Notes: generated from the sequence alone by a model not told the origin. DNA of 64,000 nt from Luteimonas sp. S4-F44 (GCF_022637415.1 NZ_CP093340.1:496001-560000); one strand, 5' to 3'. Positions 45,046 to 53,981 are shown, counted from the stretch's first letter. Numbers and translations are program-made.

Positions 45046-45369
45046 ATGACCTGGACCGCACGCTATTCCGCCGACGCGCCCACGCGCGACGACATCGACG
45101 CCACGACAGGCGTGCTCGCGCTCGAGTTCGGGGCGAACTGGTGCGGCCACTGCCAGGCGGCCCAGCCGCTGCTGCGCACCGCGATCGAGGCGCGCCAGGA
45201 TCTCACCCACATCAAGGTCGAAGACGGCAAGGGCCGGCCGCTGGGCCGCAGCTTCGGCGTCAAGCTGTGGCCCACCCTGGTCGTGCTGCGCAACGGGGTC
45301 GAGGTCGCGCGGGTCACGCGCCCCCGTTCGGTCGCGGACGTGGAAGCAGCGCTCGCCGCATCCGACTGA
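45046..45369 (+). CDS. Thioredoxin-family protein with CGHC active site
   Basis: 107-residue cytoplasmic thioredoxin-like protein. Active site WCGHC (Cys33, Cys36) is of the protein disulfide isomerase type rather than the WCGPC of thioredoxin, suggesting a higher redox potential. The cis-Pro76 in KLWPTLVV and the RNGVEVARV strand complete the fold. It lies 20 bases after the host attachment gene, so the two are likely an operon. Confidence 0.88.
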   Translation: MTWTARYSADAPTRDDIDATTGVLALEFGANWCGHCQAAQPLLRTAIEARQDLTHIKVEDGKGRPLGRSFGVKLWPTLVVLRNGVEVARVTRPRSVADVEAALAASD

Positions 45370-45378
45370 GCCGAGCGC

Positions 45379-45981
45379 TCAGCGTGGCGCCCGCTTGCGG
45401 GGAAGCGACCGGACCCGAGAGACATGCGGATGCTCGGGCACCGTCCAGCGCCAGGGGCGGTCGGCGGCGCGGCGGATGCCGATTCGCGGCGTGGCGAGGG
45501 GGGCATCGGGCGGTGGCGTGCCGTCGTCGCCAATCCACAGACGCGACCGGATGCAGGTCAGGTCCAGGCCGCGATCGTCCGCTGAGACCCCGAAGGCCTG
45601 AGCGAGCCGCCCCGGCCCCGAGGCGAGTAGGCGTGGGTCGGGGGTGCCGCGTGCGGACGCCATCTCGGGTAGGCCGAGCAACGGCTCGGCCGCGCGCAGC
45701 AGGACACCATGACCGCAGCGCTCGCCACAGACGGCGTTGACCGCCCAGTGGATGCCATAGATGAAGTACACATACAGATGGCCGGGTGGTCCGAACATCG
45801 CCCGGTTGCGCGGCGTCGGGCCGCGGAACGAATGGGCCGCCTCGTCCTCGGCGCCGCAGTAGGCCTCGACCTCGACGATGCGGGCCTGGCGGCCATCACG
45901 GGCCACCAGGCGCTTGTTGAGCAAGTCGGGTGCAACGCTGCGGGCGTCGCGCGCGTAGAACGATCGGGGCAGGGGACGCAT
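45379..45981 (-). CDS. 3-methyladenine DNA glycosylase (AAG/MPG family)
   Basis: 200-residue base-excision repair glycosylase that removes alkylated purines. Family motifs: [19 protein letters not shown] with the catalytic Glu, [20 protein letters not shown], and [13 protein letters not shown]. Length matches the bacterial AAG family. The C-terminal tail is Arg-rich. It converges on the thioredoxin-like gene. Confidence 0.94.
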   Translation of the reverse strand: MRPLPRSFYARDARSVAPDLLNKRLVARDGRQARIVEVEAYCGAEDEAAHSFRGPTPRNRAMFGPPGHLYVYFIYGIHWAVNAVCGERCGHGVLLRAAEPLLGLPEMASARGTPDPRLLASGPGRLAQAFGVSADDRGLDLTCIRSRLWIGDDGTPPPDAPLATPRIGIRRAADRPWRWTVPEHPHVSRVRSLPRKRAPR

Positions 45982-46029
45982 GGGGCGAGCTTGCCGCTGC
46001 CGGCATCGCCGGCGCGCGAAGCCGGCTGG

Positions 46030-46455
46030 TCAGCCCTCTGACGGCTGCACTGAAGTGACGCGCAGGCGCAGGACGCCGCCGGGCGTCGGCCAGTCGATGC
46101 ACTGTCCGATCGACAGGCCGAGCAACGCGGCGCCGACCGGTGCGAGCACCGAGACGTGGCCCTTGGCGACATCGGCTTCCTGGGGATAGACCAGGGTAAG
46201 GTGGCGCGGGGCACCGTCGGCGTCCTCGCACTCGACGATCGTGTGCATGCGCACGACATCGGGGGGCATGGCATCGGGCGGCAGCACCTCGGCGCGGTCG
46301 AGCTCGCGCTGGAGCAGTTCGGCCGTGGGGTGGTTGCGCAACGCAGGCGATTGCAGCATGGCTTCGAGCCGCGCCAGGTCGATGCTGGACACGGTGATTG
46401 CGGGCGTAGCGCCGGCATCGGACGGCGGCAGGCCGCTGCGGGGAAGCGTGGACAT
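46030..46455 (-). CDS. Rnk/GreA-like RNA polymerase-binding regulator
   Basis: 141-residue protein of the GreA/GreB C-terminal-domain superfamily, Rnk type. A short N-terminal helical arm (VSSIDLARLEAMLQS) precedes the FKBP-like domain with TLVYPQEADVAKGHVSVLAPVGAALLGLSIGQ and LRVTSV. Such proteins bind the secondary channel of RNA polymerase. ATG 46455 has GGAGA upstream; ATG 46467 is an alternative. Confidence 0.88.
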   Translation of the reverse strand: MSTLPRSGLPPSDAGATPAITVSSIDLARLEAMLQSPALRNHPTAELLQRELDRAEVLPPDAMPPDVVRMHTIVECEDADGAPRHLTLVYPQEADVAKGHVSVLAPVGAALLGLSIGQCIDWPTPGGVLRLRVTSVQPSEG

Positions 46456-46720
46456 CAGGTTCTCCATGAAGAAAGGCCGGCAACGGTCGCGCCGGCGAGA
46501 CACAGACGAAAGGCGACGCCCTCGCGTCGCCCCGAGGTCGATTGTGCCCCGCCGCGCCCGCGCTGGCGATCCCACCGGTCGCGGCGGCGTGCTCCCGTTG
46601 GCGTTCGTGCAGATAGTGCAGCCCATCACCGGGCTGCACACCAAACCCTCATCGGGTGGCGTTCATGATGCCTTGTCGCCGGTACACCCGGTTGTCGCTT
46701 TTCATTGACCGAAGGCCGCC

Positions 46721-47008
46721 ATGACCCCGATCCGCTATCTGCTGCGCCACTGCGCGGCTTCGCTCGACTGGACCCTGCTCGACGCCGGCTCCGGACGGAC
46801 GCTCTCGCACCACCCCACGCGCGATGCCGCGTTCCGGCAGCTGGCGGGCGACGCCTCGGTGCTGCTGTGCGGCGCCATCGTGCGCGTCCACAGCGTGGAC
46901 GGCGGCTTCGAAGGCGAGCGCGAGGTCGCGGCAATCGCGCCGACGTCGCCACCGCCCCGGCGCGCGCCCGAGGCCCGTCGGCAGCCGCCGGCGCCTGCGA
47001 TGGCGTGA
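46721..47008 (+). CDS. Small conserved-type hypothetical protein
   Basis: 95-residue protein. Residues 1-65 look globular, with the pattern WTLLDAGSGRTLSHHPTRDAAFRQL and GAIVRVHSVDGGFEGER, reminiscent of small DUF2188-like domains. The last 30 residues are Pro/Arg-rich. The frame is bounded by non-overlapping intergenic sequence and no better frame exists. Function unknown. Confidence 0.6.
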   Translation: MTPIRYLLRHCAASLDWTLLDAGSGRTLSHHPTRDAAFRQLAGDASVLLCGAIVRVHSVDGGFEGEREVAAIAPTSPPPRRAPEARRQPPAPAMA

Positions 47009-47047
47009 CGCGTCACCCTCCGCAGGGCGGTGCGGCCCAGGATCGCC

Positions 47048-47251
47048 TCAGGCCGGTCGCGGTGGATCCTGCGGACGGGTGGGCGACGGTGGATCGCGCT
47101 GCGGCTGCGGGTCCCGTTCGGGATCGCCGGGCGTCGGCACAGGCGGGTCGATCGGCCGGTCGGGCATCGGGTCGTGCATCGGATGCGGCGCCGAGCCGGG
47201 CACGTCGCCATCGGGCATCGGGGCCTCCTGCGGATCTGGGGTGCGCTGCAT
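47048..47251 (-). CDS. Small Pro-rich protein
   Basis: 67-residue frame beginning MQRTPDPQEAPMPDGDVPG, with roughly 30 percent Pro and many Asp. A ribosome binding site AGAGGA lies eight bases upstream, which supports expression. The composition suggests an unstructured protein. It faces the neighbouring gene tail-to-tail and would be missed by most cut-offs. Similar Pro-rich short proteins are common in xanthomonads, recalled from memory. Confidence 0.5.
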   Translation of the reverse strand: MQRTPDPQEAPMPDGDVPGSAPHPMHDPMPDRPIDPPVPTPGDPERDPQPQRDPPSPTRPQDPPRPA

Positions 47252-47397
47252 GTCGTCATCCTCTTTGGAGAGCGCACGACCCTGGCCCGCAGCGCGGGGG
47301 CAGCACGTGAAGACCGGCGCGGTCGCTTCACGCGTCCCTGGAGAGAATGCACGCATGTCCAGTCGACAGCTTGCGCCGATGGCGCCCGGTCCGAGCG

Positions 47398-48114
47398 ATG
47401 CGTAGGTTCGTGCAGGCCTTCGGCAATGCGCCATGGCCGCCGCCGCTGCCCCGCGACGTCGGCGAGACGTTGTCGGCCACCCCGCCGCGCTACAACATCG
47501 GCAAACGGCGCCCGGCGGCGGTGATCTTCGATCGCGGCGACGGCCCGGTCGTCGAGGACTTCGACTGGGGCCTGGTGCCGCGCTGGTCGCCATTGCCCGA
47601 AACGCCCTACACCACGGTGACCGCGCGGCTGGCGCGAGCCCCGCGCAGCCGGATCTTCCGCCGGCCCTGGGAGACCCGCCGCTGCGCGGTGCCGATGAAC
47701 GGCTACTACAAATGGGACCGCAGCGGCGAGATGCCGGTGCCGTACTTCATTCAGGCGCAGGACGGCGAGCCGCTGTTCGCTGCCGGACTGTGGGACCACT
47801 GGGACAAGGACACCCCCGAGCTGTACACGTTCGCGGTGCTGACCCATCCCAACCCGGCGATCCCGGCGCCGCTTGTGCCCGACGGTCCGGTGTTCATGCC
47901 GGCCGCGGCGATCGGTAACTGGCTGACCGGCCCGCCGACGCTGCGCTTATTGGACACGATGCCGCAGCCAATGCTGGAGGCCTATCCGGTCTCGCGGCGC
48001 ATCCGCAGCCCCGATGTCGACGATTACACGCTGCTCGAGCCCGCGCCGCACGAGCGCCACGACGACGAGACCGACGGCGACTGGCTCGCGCATGCCTTCG
48101 ACGACGACGACTGA
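47398..48114 (+). CDS. Degenerate SRAP (YedK/HMCES) family protein
   Basis: 238-residue protein with the SRAP fold pattern (RYNIGKRRPAAVIF, WGLVPRW, RRPWETRRCAVPMNGYYKW, PVSRRI). SRAP proteins shield abasic sites in single-stranded DNA by a covalent bond through Cys2. Here the start reads MRRFVQ instead of MCGRF, so Cys2 is absent. The normal Asn75 is Thr75, Glu105 is Lys105, and the His160 region reads LVPDGPVF. The whole known catalytic set is therefore replaced while the scaffold persists. It may be a non-catalytic DNA-binding relative. No upstream start restores MCGR. The C-terminus is acidic (HAFDDDD). Confidence 0.85.
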   Translation: MRRFVQAFGNAPWPPPLPRDVGETLSATPPRYNIGKRRPAAVIFDRGDGPVVEDFDWGLVPRWSPLPETPYTTVTARLARAPRSRIFRRPWETRRCAVPMNGYYKWDRSGEMPVPYFIQAQDGEPLFAAGLWDHWDKDTPELYTFAVLTHPNPAIPAPLVPDGPVFMPAAAIGNWLTGPPTLRLLDTMPQPMLEAYPVSRRIRSPDVDDYTLLEPAPHERHDDETDGDWLAHAFDDDD

Positions 48115-48144
48115 CGCCATTCGCGGTGTTGGCGGTGGCGCGGA

Positions 48145-48624
48145 TCAGAAGCGCTTCCCGGTCACCGGGTCGCGACGCGGGTCGGGCACGGCGTGCATGC
48201 GCTCGAGCGTCTTCGCATCCGGCGCGCTGCGCTGGATGTCCCAGTCCTGGCCGCGGGGGTAGGCGCCAACGACGCAGAACGCCGCGTCGGCCCGCACGCA
48301 GCAATGCCCCGTGCCGACCGGCAGCAGCAGCGCATCGCCCGCGGCGACCTCGACGATGCTGCCATCGGGGCCGCCCAGCATCAGCGCCGCGGTCCCGGCG
48401 GCCACGCCGAGCACTTCGTGGGCGCTCGAATGGAAGTGGTGGTAGTCGTAGACCCCGCCGCGCCAGTCGGCGGGCCAGCCATTGGCAGAGAAGCGGGTCT
48501 CGAAGGCCGCAGCGTCGAAGGGCGCATCAGTCGCCATGCGCAGGCCTCGGTAGATCCGCACCGGAAGCCGGGGGTTGTTCGGCATCCAGTCGTTGCGACT
48601 CAGGGTCAGGTGTTCCTCATGCAT
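48145..48624 (-). CDS. Cupin-domain protein
   Basis: 159-residue small cupin. Motif 1 is GVYDYHHFHSSAHEVLGVAAG (metal-binding His and Glu) and motif 2 is GDALLLPVGTGHCCV. Metal binding is expected; the substrate is unknown. The residues after motif 2 (CVVGAYPRGQDWDIQRSA) match a subgroup of uncharacterised proteobacterial cupins. ATG 48624 lacks an obvious ribosome binding site. A C-terminal DPVTGKRF tail is present. It follows apt on the minus strand. Confidence 0.82.
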   Translation of the reverse strand: MHEEHLTLSRNDWMPNNPRLPVRIYRGLRMATDAPFDAAAFETRFSANGWPADWRGGVYDYHHFHSSAHEVLGVAAGTAALMLGGPDGSIVEVAAGDALLLPVGTGHCCVRADAAFCVVGAYPRGQDWDIQRSAPDAKTLERMHAVPDPRRDPVTGKRF

Positions 48625-48699
48625 GGGGCGGGGACAGCGGGTGGGGGCCCGCACCATAGGTCGGCTCCCGTCGAAGCGCCGCGACGACGGTACGCGCCG

Positions 48700-49218
48700 T
48701 TACCCCGGCAACGCGACGTGCAAGGGCACGGCGTGGTCCCAGCGCGCGCGTCCACCGAGCGCTGCCAGTTCGACCAGCACCGCAGCCCCGAGGACCTCGG
48801 CGCCCTGCGCCCGCGCCAAGGCGTAGGCCGCACGCAGCGTGCCGCCGGTCGCCAGCACATCGTCGACCAGCACCACGCGCGCGCCGGGCGGCAACGCGTC
48901 GGCATGCATCTCCAGTCGGTCCTTGCCGTATTCGAGCGCGTAATCGTGGTGCAGCACGCGCGCGGGCAGCTTGCCCGGCTTGCGCACCGGCACGAAGCCA
49001 GTGCCCAGCGCCTGCGCGAGTGCGGCGGCGAAGATGAAACCGCGCGATTCGATGCCCACAAACGCGGTCGGCGGCGTGTCGCGCCACGGCGCGGCCATCG
49101 CCTCGATCGCGGCGGCGAACGCGGCGCCCTCGGCCAGCACCGGGGTGATGTCCTTGAAGACGATGCCGGGCTTTGGAAAATCGGGAATCTCGCGGATCAG
49201 GGTCGACCAGTGCGGCAT
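48700..49218 (-). CDS. apt: Adenine phosphoribosyltransferase
   Basis: 172-residue type I phosphoribosyltransferase that salvages adenine to AMP. The PRPP motif [13 protein letters not shown] is intact. The N-terminal [18 protein letters not shown] and [14 protein letters not shown] are typical of Apt. Its C-terminus is the usual length. Divergent from the lytic transglycosylase gene. Confidence 0.96.
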   Translation of the reverse strand: MPHWSTLIREIPDFPKPGIVFKDITPVLAEGAAFAAAIEAMAAPWRDTPPTAFVGIESRGFIFAAALAQALGTGFVPVRKPGKLPARVLHHDYALEYGKDRLEMHADALPPGARVVLVDDVLATGGTLRAAYALARAQGAEVLGAAVLVELAALGGRARWDHAVPLHVALPG

Positions 49219-49322
49219 CGAAGGGGCTCGAGCAAGGGGTGGGGATGATCACCGCAATCGTGCCGCCGACACAATGTTCACCGGGCCGGGCGTATTGGCC
49301 GGAGTTTCCTGCCGGAGCCCGT

Positions 49323-50108
49323 ATGCCCGTCCAAGGTCCCTCGCTCGCCGTCTGCGGTCTCGTCCTGGCCGCCGTGCTGTCCGCCGTGCCCGCGCAGGCG
49401 CGCACGGTCTGGCGCTGCGTACGCGACGGCACGGTGAGCCTGTCGACGGCGCCCGAGCCCGGATCGAAGTGCGAGGCCCGCCAGATCGCCGACGATGCGG
49501 TGCAGACGCCGAACCTGTGGGGCGCGATGGGGGTGTTCAGCGGTGTGCTCTATGAGCGCGAGCAGGACGGGCAACGGGTCTACGGCACGCGTCGGTTGCC
49601 GGGCGCGCGCGAGTACCTGCGCTTCACCGCCCACACGCCACCGGGCGAGCCCGCGCACGAGGGCCTGGGCGCGGTGGGAGCGCCCAGGCTGCAGCCGCAT
49701 TCGGCGGTGTTCGCGTCGGCTGCGAAGGCCTACGGATTGGACGAGGCCTGGCTGCGCGCGATCGCGCATGCCGAGAGCGGCTTCGACGCCGACGCGGTGT
49801 CGCCCAAGGGCGCGCGCGGGGTGATGCAGCTGATGCCGGACGTGATCGCGGACTATGGCGTCGCCGATCCGCACGCGCCCACCGAATCGATCCGCGCCGG
49901 CGCGCGCCATCTGCGCGCCTTGCTGCGCCGTTACGACGGCGACCGCACGCTGGCGCTGGCCGCCTACAACGCTGGGATCGGCGCGGTGACGCGTTATGGC
50001 GGCGTGCCGCCTTACGCCGAGACGCAGGCCTACATCGCGAAAGTGCAGGCGTTGTACGTGCGCTATCGGGCGGCGATGGGCCACCCGATCGAGCGGCCGG
50101 CGCTCTGA
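49323..50108 (+). CDS. Lytic transglycosylase (SLT domain, DUF4124-like start)
   Basis: 261-residue secreted lytic transglycosylase. After a signal peptide (LVLAAVLSAVPAQA), a short Cys-containing domain with VWRCVRDGTVSLSTAPE resembles DUF4124. The C-terminal SLT domain (~135-250) has AESGFDADAVSPKGARGVMQLMP with the catalytic Glu, and LALAAYNAGIGAVTRYGGVPPYAET. ATG 49323 follows a GGAG site. It cleaves peptidoglycan, probably for remodelling or secretion complexes. Confidence 0.92.
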   Translation: MPVQGPSLAVCGLVLAAVLSAVPAQARTVWRCVRDGTVSLSTAPEPGSKCEARQIADDAVQTPNLWGAMGVFSGVLYEREQDGQRVYGTRRLPGAREYLRFTAHTPPGEPAHEGLGAVGAPRLQPHSAVFASAAKAYGLDEAWLRAIAHAESGFDADAVSPKGARGVMQLMPDVIADYGVADPHAPTESIRAGARHLRALLRRYDGDRTLALAAYNAGIGAVTRYGGVPPYAETQAYIAKVQALYVRYRAAMGHPIERPAL

Positions 50109-50183
50109 CCGGCCGCCGCAGGCCGCGGTGACGCGATCTGTGGATGCGTGAAGGGCGTCGCGTCTTCGGCGACGCCGCCGCGC

Positions 50184-51368
50184 TCACCCTTCGCGCGGCG
50201 CCAGTCGGATCAGTCGGCCGTCCTTGCCATCCTCGATGACCCACAACGCGCCGTCGGGGCCCTGTTCGACGCCGCGGATACGCGCGCGCATCGCGAAGCG
50301 CTCGGCCTCGCGCGCGCTGTCGCCGTCGATCTCCACGCGCACCAGGGTCTGGCCCGACAGGCCGCCGATGAAGGCGTTGCCGGTCCATGCCGGGAACAGC
50401 GTGCCCGAATAGAACATCAGGCTCGAGGGCGAAATCACCGGCGTCCAGGTGATCGCCGGCTTCTCGAACTCCGGGCGGGTGTCGTGGTCGGGGATCGGCC
50501 GTCCGTCGTAGTGGTTGCCGTTGGAGACGATCGGATAGCCGTAGTTCGCGCCGCGCTTGACCAGGTTCAGTTCGTCGCCGCCGGCCGGGCCCATCTCGCT
50601 GTTCCACAGCCGGCCCTGCGCATCGAACGCGATGCCCAGCGGATTGCGATGGCCGAGCGACCAGACCTGCGCCGCCACGCCGCCCTGGTCGACGAACGGA
50701 TTGTCGGCCGGCACGCGGCCGTCGTCTTCGAGCCGCAGGATCTTGCCGAGGTTGGAGGCCATGTTCTGCGAGGGATCGAACTTCTGCCGCTCGCCCGACG
50801 AGATCCACAGCTTGCCGTCGCGGTCGAACGCGAGGCGGTGGCCGTAATGGCCGTTGCCCGAGACCTTGGGCACCTGGCGCCAGATCACTTCGACGTCCTC
50901 AAGGGTGCCGGCCTCGGTATCCAGACGTCCGCGCGCCACCGCCGCACCGCGGCCGCCGTTGCCGTCCTCGGCATAGCTCAGGTAGATCAGGCCGTTCTGC
51001 GCGAACTGCGGGTGCGGCGCGACATCCCCCAGGCCGCCTTGGCCTGCGTAGGCCACGTCTGGCACACCGGCGATCTCGCGCGCCTGCCCGTCGGGCAGCG
51101 TCACCAGCTTCAGCGTCCCGGCCTTCTCGGTCACCAGCAGTCGGCCGTCGGGCAGGAAGGCCAGGGCCCACGGTTCGTCAAAGCTGGCAACTGCGGTGCT
51201 CGCGAACGGCAGGCCTTCGATCGCATCCGCGCCGGCGGTGGCGTGTGCGGTCTGTTCGCCGCTCGAGGCCGCGGTCGCGCTCGATGCGGTGTTGGCGGCG
51301 GTGCCATCGCAGCCGATCGTCAACAACAGCGAGGCGGCGAGCGGGGCGAGCGCGAGCAGTCGTGGCAT
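50184..51368 (-). CDS. PQQ-dependent aldose dehydrogenase (YliI/Asd-like)
   Basis: 394-residue periplasmic lipoprotein with a lipobox (LLTIGC) followed by a Thr/Ala-rich linker. The six-bladed beta-propeller has [59 protein letters not shown] and [15 protein letters not shown], the signature of soluble aldose dehydrogenases that oxidise sugars with PQQ. ATG 51368 has GGAG nearby. PQQ synthesis genes are not in the window. It is monocistronic. Confidence 0.92.
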   Translation of the reverse strand: MPRLLALAPLAASLLLTIGCDGTAANTASSATAASSGEQTAHATAGADAIEGLPFASTAVASFDEPWALAFLPDGRLLVTEKAGTLKLVTLPDGQAREIAGVPDVAYAGQGGLGDVAPHPQFAQNGLIYLSYAEDGNGGRGAAVARGRLDTEAGTLEDVEVIWRQVPKVSGNGHYGHRLAFDRDGKLWISSGERQKFDPSQNMASNLGKILRLEDDGRVPADNPFVDQGGVAAQVWSLGHRNPLGIAFDAQGRLWNSEMGPAGGDELNLVKRGANYGYPIVSNGNHYDGRPIPDHDTRPEFEKPAITWTPVISPSSLMFYSGTLFPAWTGNAFIGGLSGQTLVRVEIDGDSAREAERFAMRARIRGVEQGPDGALWVIEDGKDGRLIRLAPREG

Positions 51369-51745
51369 GCGGATCTCCAGGAAACAATCGGGGAAAACCC
51401 GAGTGTGGCATACGTTCGCGCGTCGGCTGAAAAGCCCGGCAGATCGCGGCGGTTCGTAAATATTGTGTTGTCGTTCATCGAAACACGTCGCATCGCGATA
51501 CCGATGCATGTGCGCTGCATCTCCAAAGAAAGCCCATCGGGGCGGGCCTGGCGGTGCGGCGTTCACCGTTCGGGAACATGGGCTTACCCGGCATCGCACA
51601 TCGTGTGGTTAAGGGGTCGTAATCAGGCGGGATTCAGAGGGCGGGGCGGTTCATTTCGGCGCAGGCAGGGTAGGGGCCGTGCGGTATCCACGACGAGGAT
51701 GAAAGACCCCCGCGCCAACTTCCCCAAAGAAACGCAGGAGAGACC
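51369..51745. other. Divergent intergenic region
   Basis: 377 bases without a convincing gene between the sugar dehydrogenase and the EF-hand gene. It contains a relatively AT-rich patch (51455-51490, including TAAATATTG) suited to a promoter. The last 30 bases give the ribosome binding site CAGGAGAGACC for the EF-hand gene. No strong hairpin or repeat noticed. Confidence 0.5.
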
Positions 51746-52111
51746 ATGATGAAGAATGCTCGCACGCCGCTGATCGCCGCCATTGCGCTGGGTGCCGCGA
51801 TGGCCATGCCGATGGCATTCGCGCAGGATCCGACCGCGGAGCAGGCGCCGCCGACCACCGAGGCGGCTACGCAGGATTATGCGCAGGATGCGACGGCCGA
51901 GGCGCCGCAGGCGCAGCAGGGCCAGGTCACCTGGGCCGATCTGGACACGGACGGTGACGGCCGTCTGAGCCAGACCGAGGCCGCCGGTCTCGAGGGCCTG
52001 GCGCAGGTCTTCAGCGATGTCGATGCCGACGGCGATGGCTTCATCACGCCGGAGGAGTACCGCAACTACGTTAACGCCCAGACCTCGGGCGCGGGCGCCA
52101 GCGAGAACTGA
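51746..52111 (+). CDS. Secreted EF-hand calcium-binding protein
   Basis: 121-residue protein with a signal peptide (PLIAAIALGAAMAMPMAFA), a Thr/Ala/Gln-rich linker, and two canonical EF-hand loops, DTDGDGRLSQTE (67-78) and DADGDGFITPEE (93-104). Both have all Asp ligands and the terminal Glu, so calcium binding is expected. Such small EF-hand proteins are common and of unknown role in Xanthomonadaceae. Two ATGs follow each other at 51746 and 51749. Two hairpins follow, the second a terminator. Confidence 0.9.
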   Translation: MMKNARTPLIAAIALGAAMAMPMAFAQDPTAEQAPPTTEAATQDYAQDATAEAPQAQQGQVTWADLDTDGDGRLSQTEAAGLEGLAQVFSDVDADGDGFITPEEYRNYVNAQTSGAGASEN

Positions 52112-52123
52112 GTCTCGCTTGCT

Positions 52124-52148
52124 TGCAGGCCGCTTATCGCGGCCTGCA
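52124..52148 (+). other. Perfect hairpin downstream of EF-hand gene
   Basis: TGCAGGCCGC (52124-52133) / GCGGCCTGCA (52139-52148), 5-base loop TTATC, beginning 12 bases after the stop codon. It lacks a T-run and precedes the true terminator, so it may protect the mRNA 3' end. Confidence 0.6.
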
Positions 52149-52157
52149 GTCCAGACC

Positions 52158-52190
52158 AAAGCGGCTCCGTTCGGGGCCGCTTTTTTTTAC
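52158..52190 (+). terminator. Intrinsic terminator of EF-hand gene
   Basis: Stem AAAGCGGC (52158-52165) / GCCGCTTT (52176-52183) with additional inner pairs around a GTTC loop, ending in eight T. Strong rho-independent terminator. Confidence 0.9.
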
Positions 52191-52599
52191 CTGTTTGACT
52201 TGCGGAGACGGGAGTTCTGCTTCGAAGACGCAGCAGCCTGGCTGCCGGAAGCCGCTTTCCCCTCGGTCAGGACATCCTGTCCTGACTCGGACGCGCGCCC
52301 GCTCCGCTTCGCGGATCGGTCCGGCCCGGCGAAGCACGCCGGGCGTTCATCCGCTCGCGCGGCATGCCGCGCAAGCTAAAGCGGGTTCACCCATGGCGCG
52401 CTTGGCGCGGCCACCGACTGCCAGTCCGCTGCCACAAACGGTTACGACCCGAATTCGGCGATACGCAGAAGCAGGATGCGCTGACTTCGGCGAAGCACCG
52501 CCTTTGGGCCTCGCAGACGCGGGAGCTGCCATCCTGCATTCGCGACATACGCTCTGGTCGATCTCCGCGACGAAAGGCGGCGGCCGGCATAATGCGCCG
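52191..52599. other. Palindrome-rich intergenic stretch
   Basis: 409 bases without a supported gene. Three perfect dyads lie close together: GTCAGGACA/TGTCCTGAC (52266-52286), CCCGGCG/CGCCGGG (52326-52344) and the 16-bp palindrome GCGCGGCATGCCGCGC (52358-52373). They could be a structured RNA or a mosaic of REP-like units. The remaining ~200 bases show no features and lead into the HAD gene at 52600. Confidence 0.5.
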
Positions 52600-53331
52600 A
52601 TGACCCACGGCATCCGACTGGTCGGCTTCGATGCCGACGACACGCTCTGGCGCAGCCAGGACTATTTCGACGAAGCGCAGCTGGAGTTCGAGCGCATCGT
52701 CGGGCGCTATGTGGACCTGGCCGACGGCCGTGTCGCCGAAGCCCTGTACGCGGTCGAGACTGCCAACATCGCCGTGTTCGGCTACGGCGTGAAGGGGATG
52801 GCGCTGTCGATGATCGAATCGGCGACCCAGATCACCGGCGGACGGATCGCCGCGGCCGATCTCCATCGCATCGTCGAGATGGCCAAGGCGCTGCTGCGGC
52901 ACCCGGTCGAACTGCTGCCCGGCATCCGCGACGCGGTCGCCGCGGTCGCCGAGCGCTTCGAGGTCGTGTTGATCACCAAGGGCGACCTGTTCCACCAGGA
53001 AGCCAAAGTGCGCGACTCGGGCCTGTCGGATCTGTTCGGGCGCATCGAGATCGTCAGTGAGAAGGATGCAGCGACCTATGCGCGCGTGCTGGGCGAGTTC
53101 GACATCGACGCACAGGCCTTCCTGATGGTGGGCAACTCGTTGCGCTCGGACATCGCACCGGTCCTCGCCCTTGGCGGCTGGGGCGTATACATGCCCTACC
53201 GCACGACCTGGGCGCACGAGACGCAGGCCGACATCGGCGAAGGCCGCGAGCGCATGCGCGAGGTCGCCACGCCCGACCTGCTGCCCGAGGCGGTGATCGA
53301 GCTGGCGGCGCAAGCGATCGCATTGCGTTGA
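52600..53331 (+). CDS. HAD-superfamily hydrolase
   Basis: 243-residue HAD hydrolase. Motif I GFDADDTLWRS holds the nucleophile and acid/base Asp pair. Motif II is LITKGD. Motif III is the Lys of SEKDAATYARV. Motif IV is MVGNSLRSDIAPVLALGG. A helical cap lies between I and II. The ATG at 52600 gives the normal family length; upstream frame is repeat-rich noncoding sequence. Substrate unknown; likely a small phosphate ester. Monocistronic. Confidence 0.9.
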   Translation: MTHGIRLVGFDADDTLWRSQDYFDEAQLEFERIVGRYVDLADGRVAEALYAVETANIAVFGYGVKGMALSMIESATQITGGRIAAADLHRIVEMAKALLRHPVELLPGIRDAVAAVAERFEVVLITKGDLFHQEAKVRDSGLSDLFGRIEIVSEKDAATYARVLGEFDIDAQAFLMVGNSLRSDIAPVLALGGWGVYMPYRTTWAHETQADIGEGRERMREVATPDLLPEAVIELAAQAIALR

Positions 53332-53502
53332 GTGCCTGAAACACGCATTGAGTGCGCGTAACCGTTTCCAATTTGAATGCGCTGTTTACGCCGCGCTTTT
53401 GTATCTGCGCGTCGCAAGCAATATTGCATGACGATTCATTTCGCGCACGGCATGTTGAGGGCGTGGGCCGCCGCGGTGGTGGCCACGTTGCAGGAGAGTC
53501 CG

Positions 53503-53913
53503 ATGACATCCAACACTTTGACCCGCTGGATGTGGCCGGCCGCGTTGGCCACCGGTTTGGCCGCGACGTTCGCAGTGCCGACGCCGGCCCGTGCGAGCGA
53601 CGACTTGGTCCAGGTCATCGTGGACATCGCCGATGTCGTGATGCGCGGCGACCAGCCCTACGATCGGCGCGGGCGCTACGGCTACGACGATCGCCTGCGC
53701 CTGTCCTACGACCGCTACGGCCGGCCGGTGTACTACCGCACCGCGCCGCGCAGCCACGGTCGTCACCATCCTGCTCCGCCGCGCTATGCCGCCGAGCGCT
53801 ATCGCCACCACGAGCGTGCGCGGGGCAGGACCGAGTGCGACCGCCGCGGCCGCTGCACGACGCACTACTACGATCCACGCGAGGATCGCGGGCGTCGAGG
53901 CGGTTGGCGCTGA
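53503..53913 (+). CDS. Secreted Arg/Tyr/His-rich protein
   Basis: 136-residue protein. ATG 53503 has AGGAGA upstream. The signal peptide (WMWPAALATGLAATFAVPTPARA) cleaves near residue 29. The mature part has few hydrophobic residues after DDLVQVIVDIADVV and is dominated by Arg, Tyr, Asp and His (YGYDDRLRLSYDRYGRPVYY), with two Cys near the end (ECDRRGRC). This resembles small secreted matrix or metal-binding proteins, but no function is claimed. Confidence 0.65.
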   Translation: MTSNTLTRWMWPAALATGLAATFAVPTPARASDDLVQVIVDIADVVMRGDQPYDRRGRYGYDDRLRLSYDRYGRPVYYRTAPRSHGRHHPAPPRYAAERYRHHERARGRTECDRRGRCTTHYYDPREDRGRRGGWR

Positions 53914-53955
53914 GGACGCGCAATCGGGCTCTATCGCAGCGAACGTGCATCCCCC

Positions 53956-53981
53956 AAATCGCCGTCTTCGGGCGGCGATTT
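53956..53981 (+). terminator. Hairpin, possible terminator
   Basis: AAATCGCCG (53956-53964) / CGGCGATTT (53973-53981) with an 8-base loop, extended by flanking CCCCAAA/TTTGGGG bases. No T-run, so it is a weaker candidate. It lies between the convergent gene pair 53503-53913 and 54022-54213. Confidence 0.5.
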
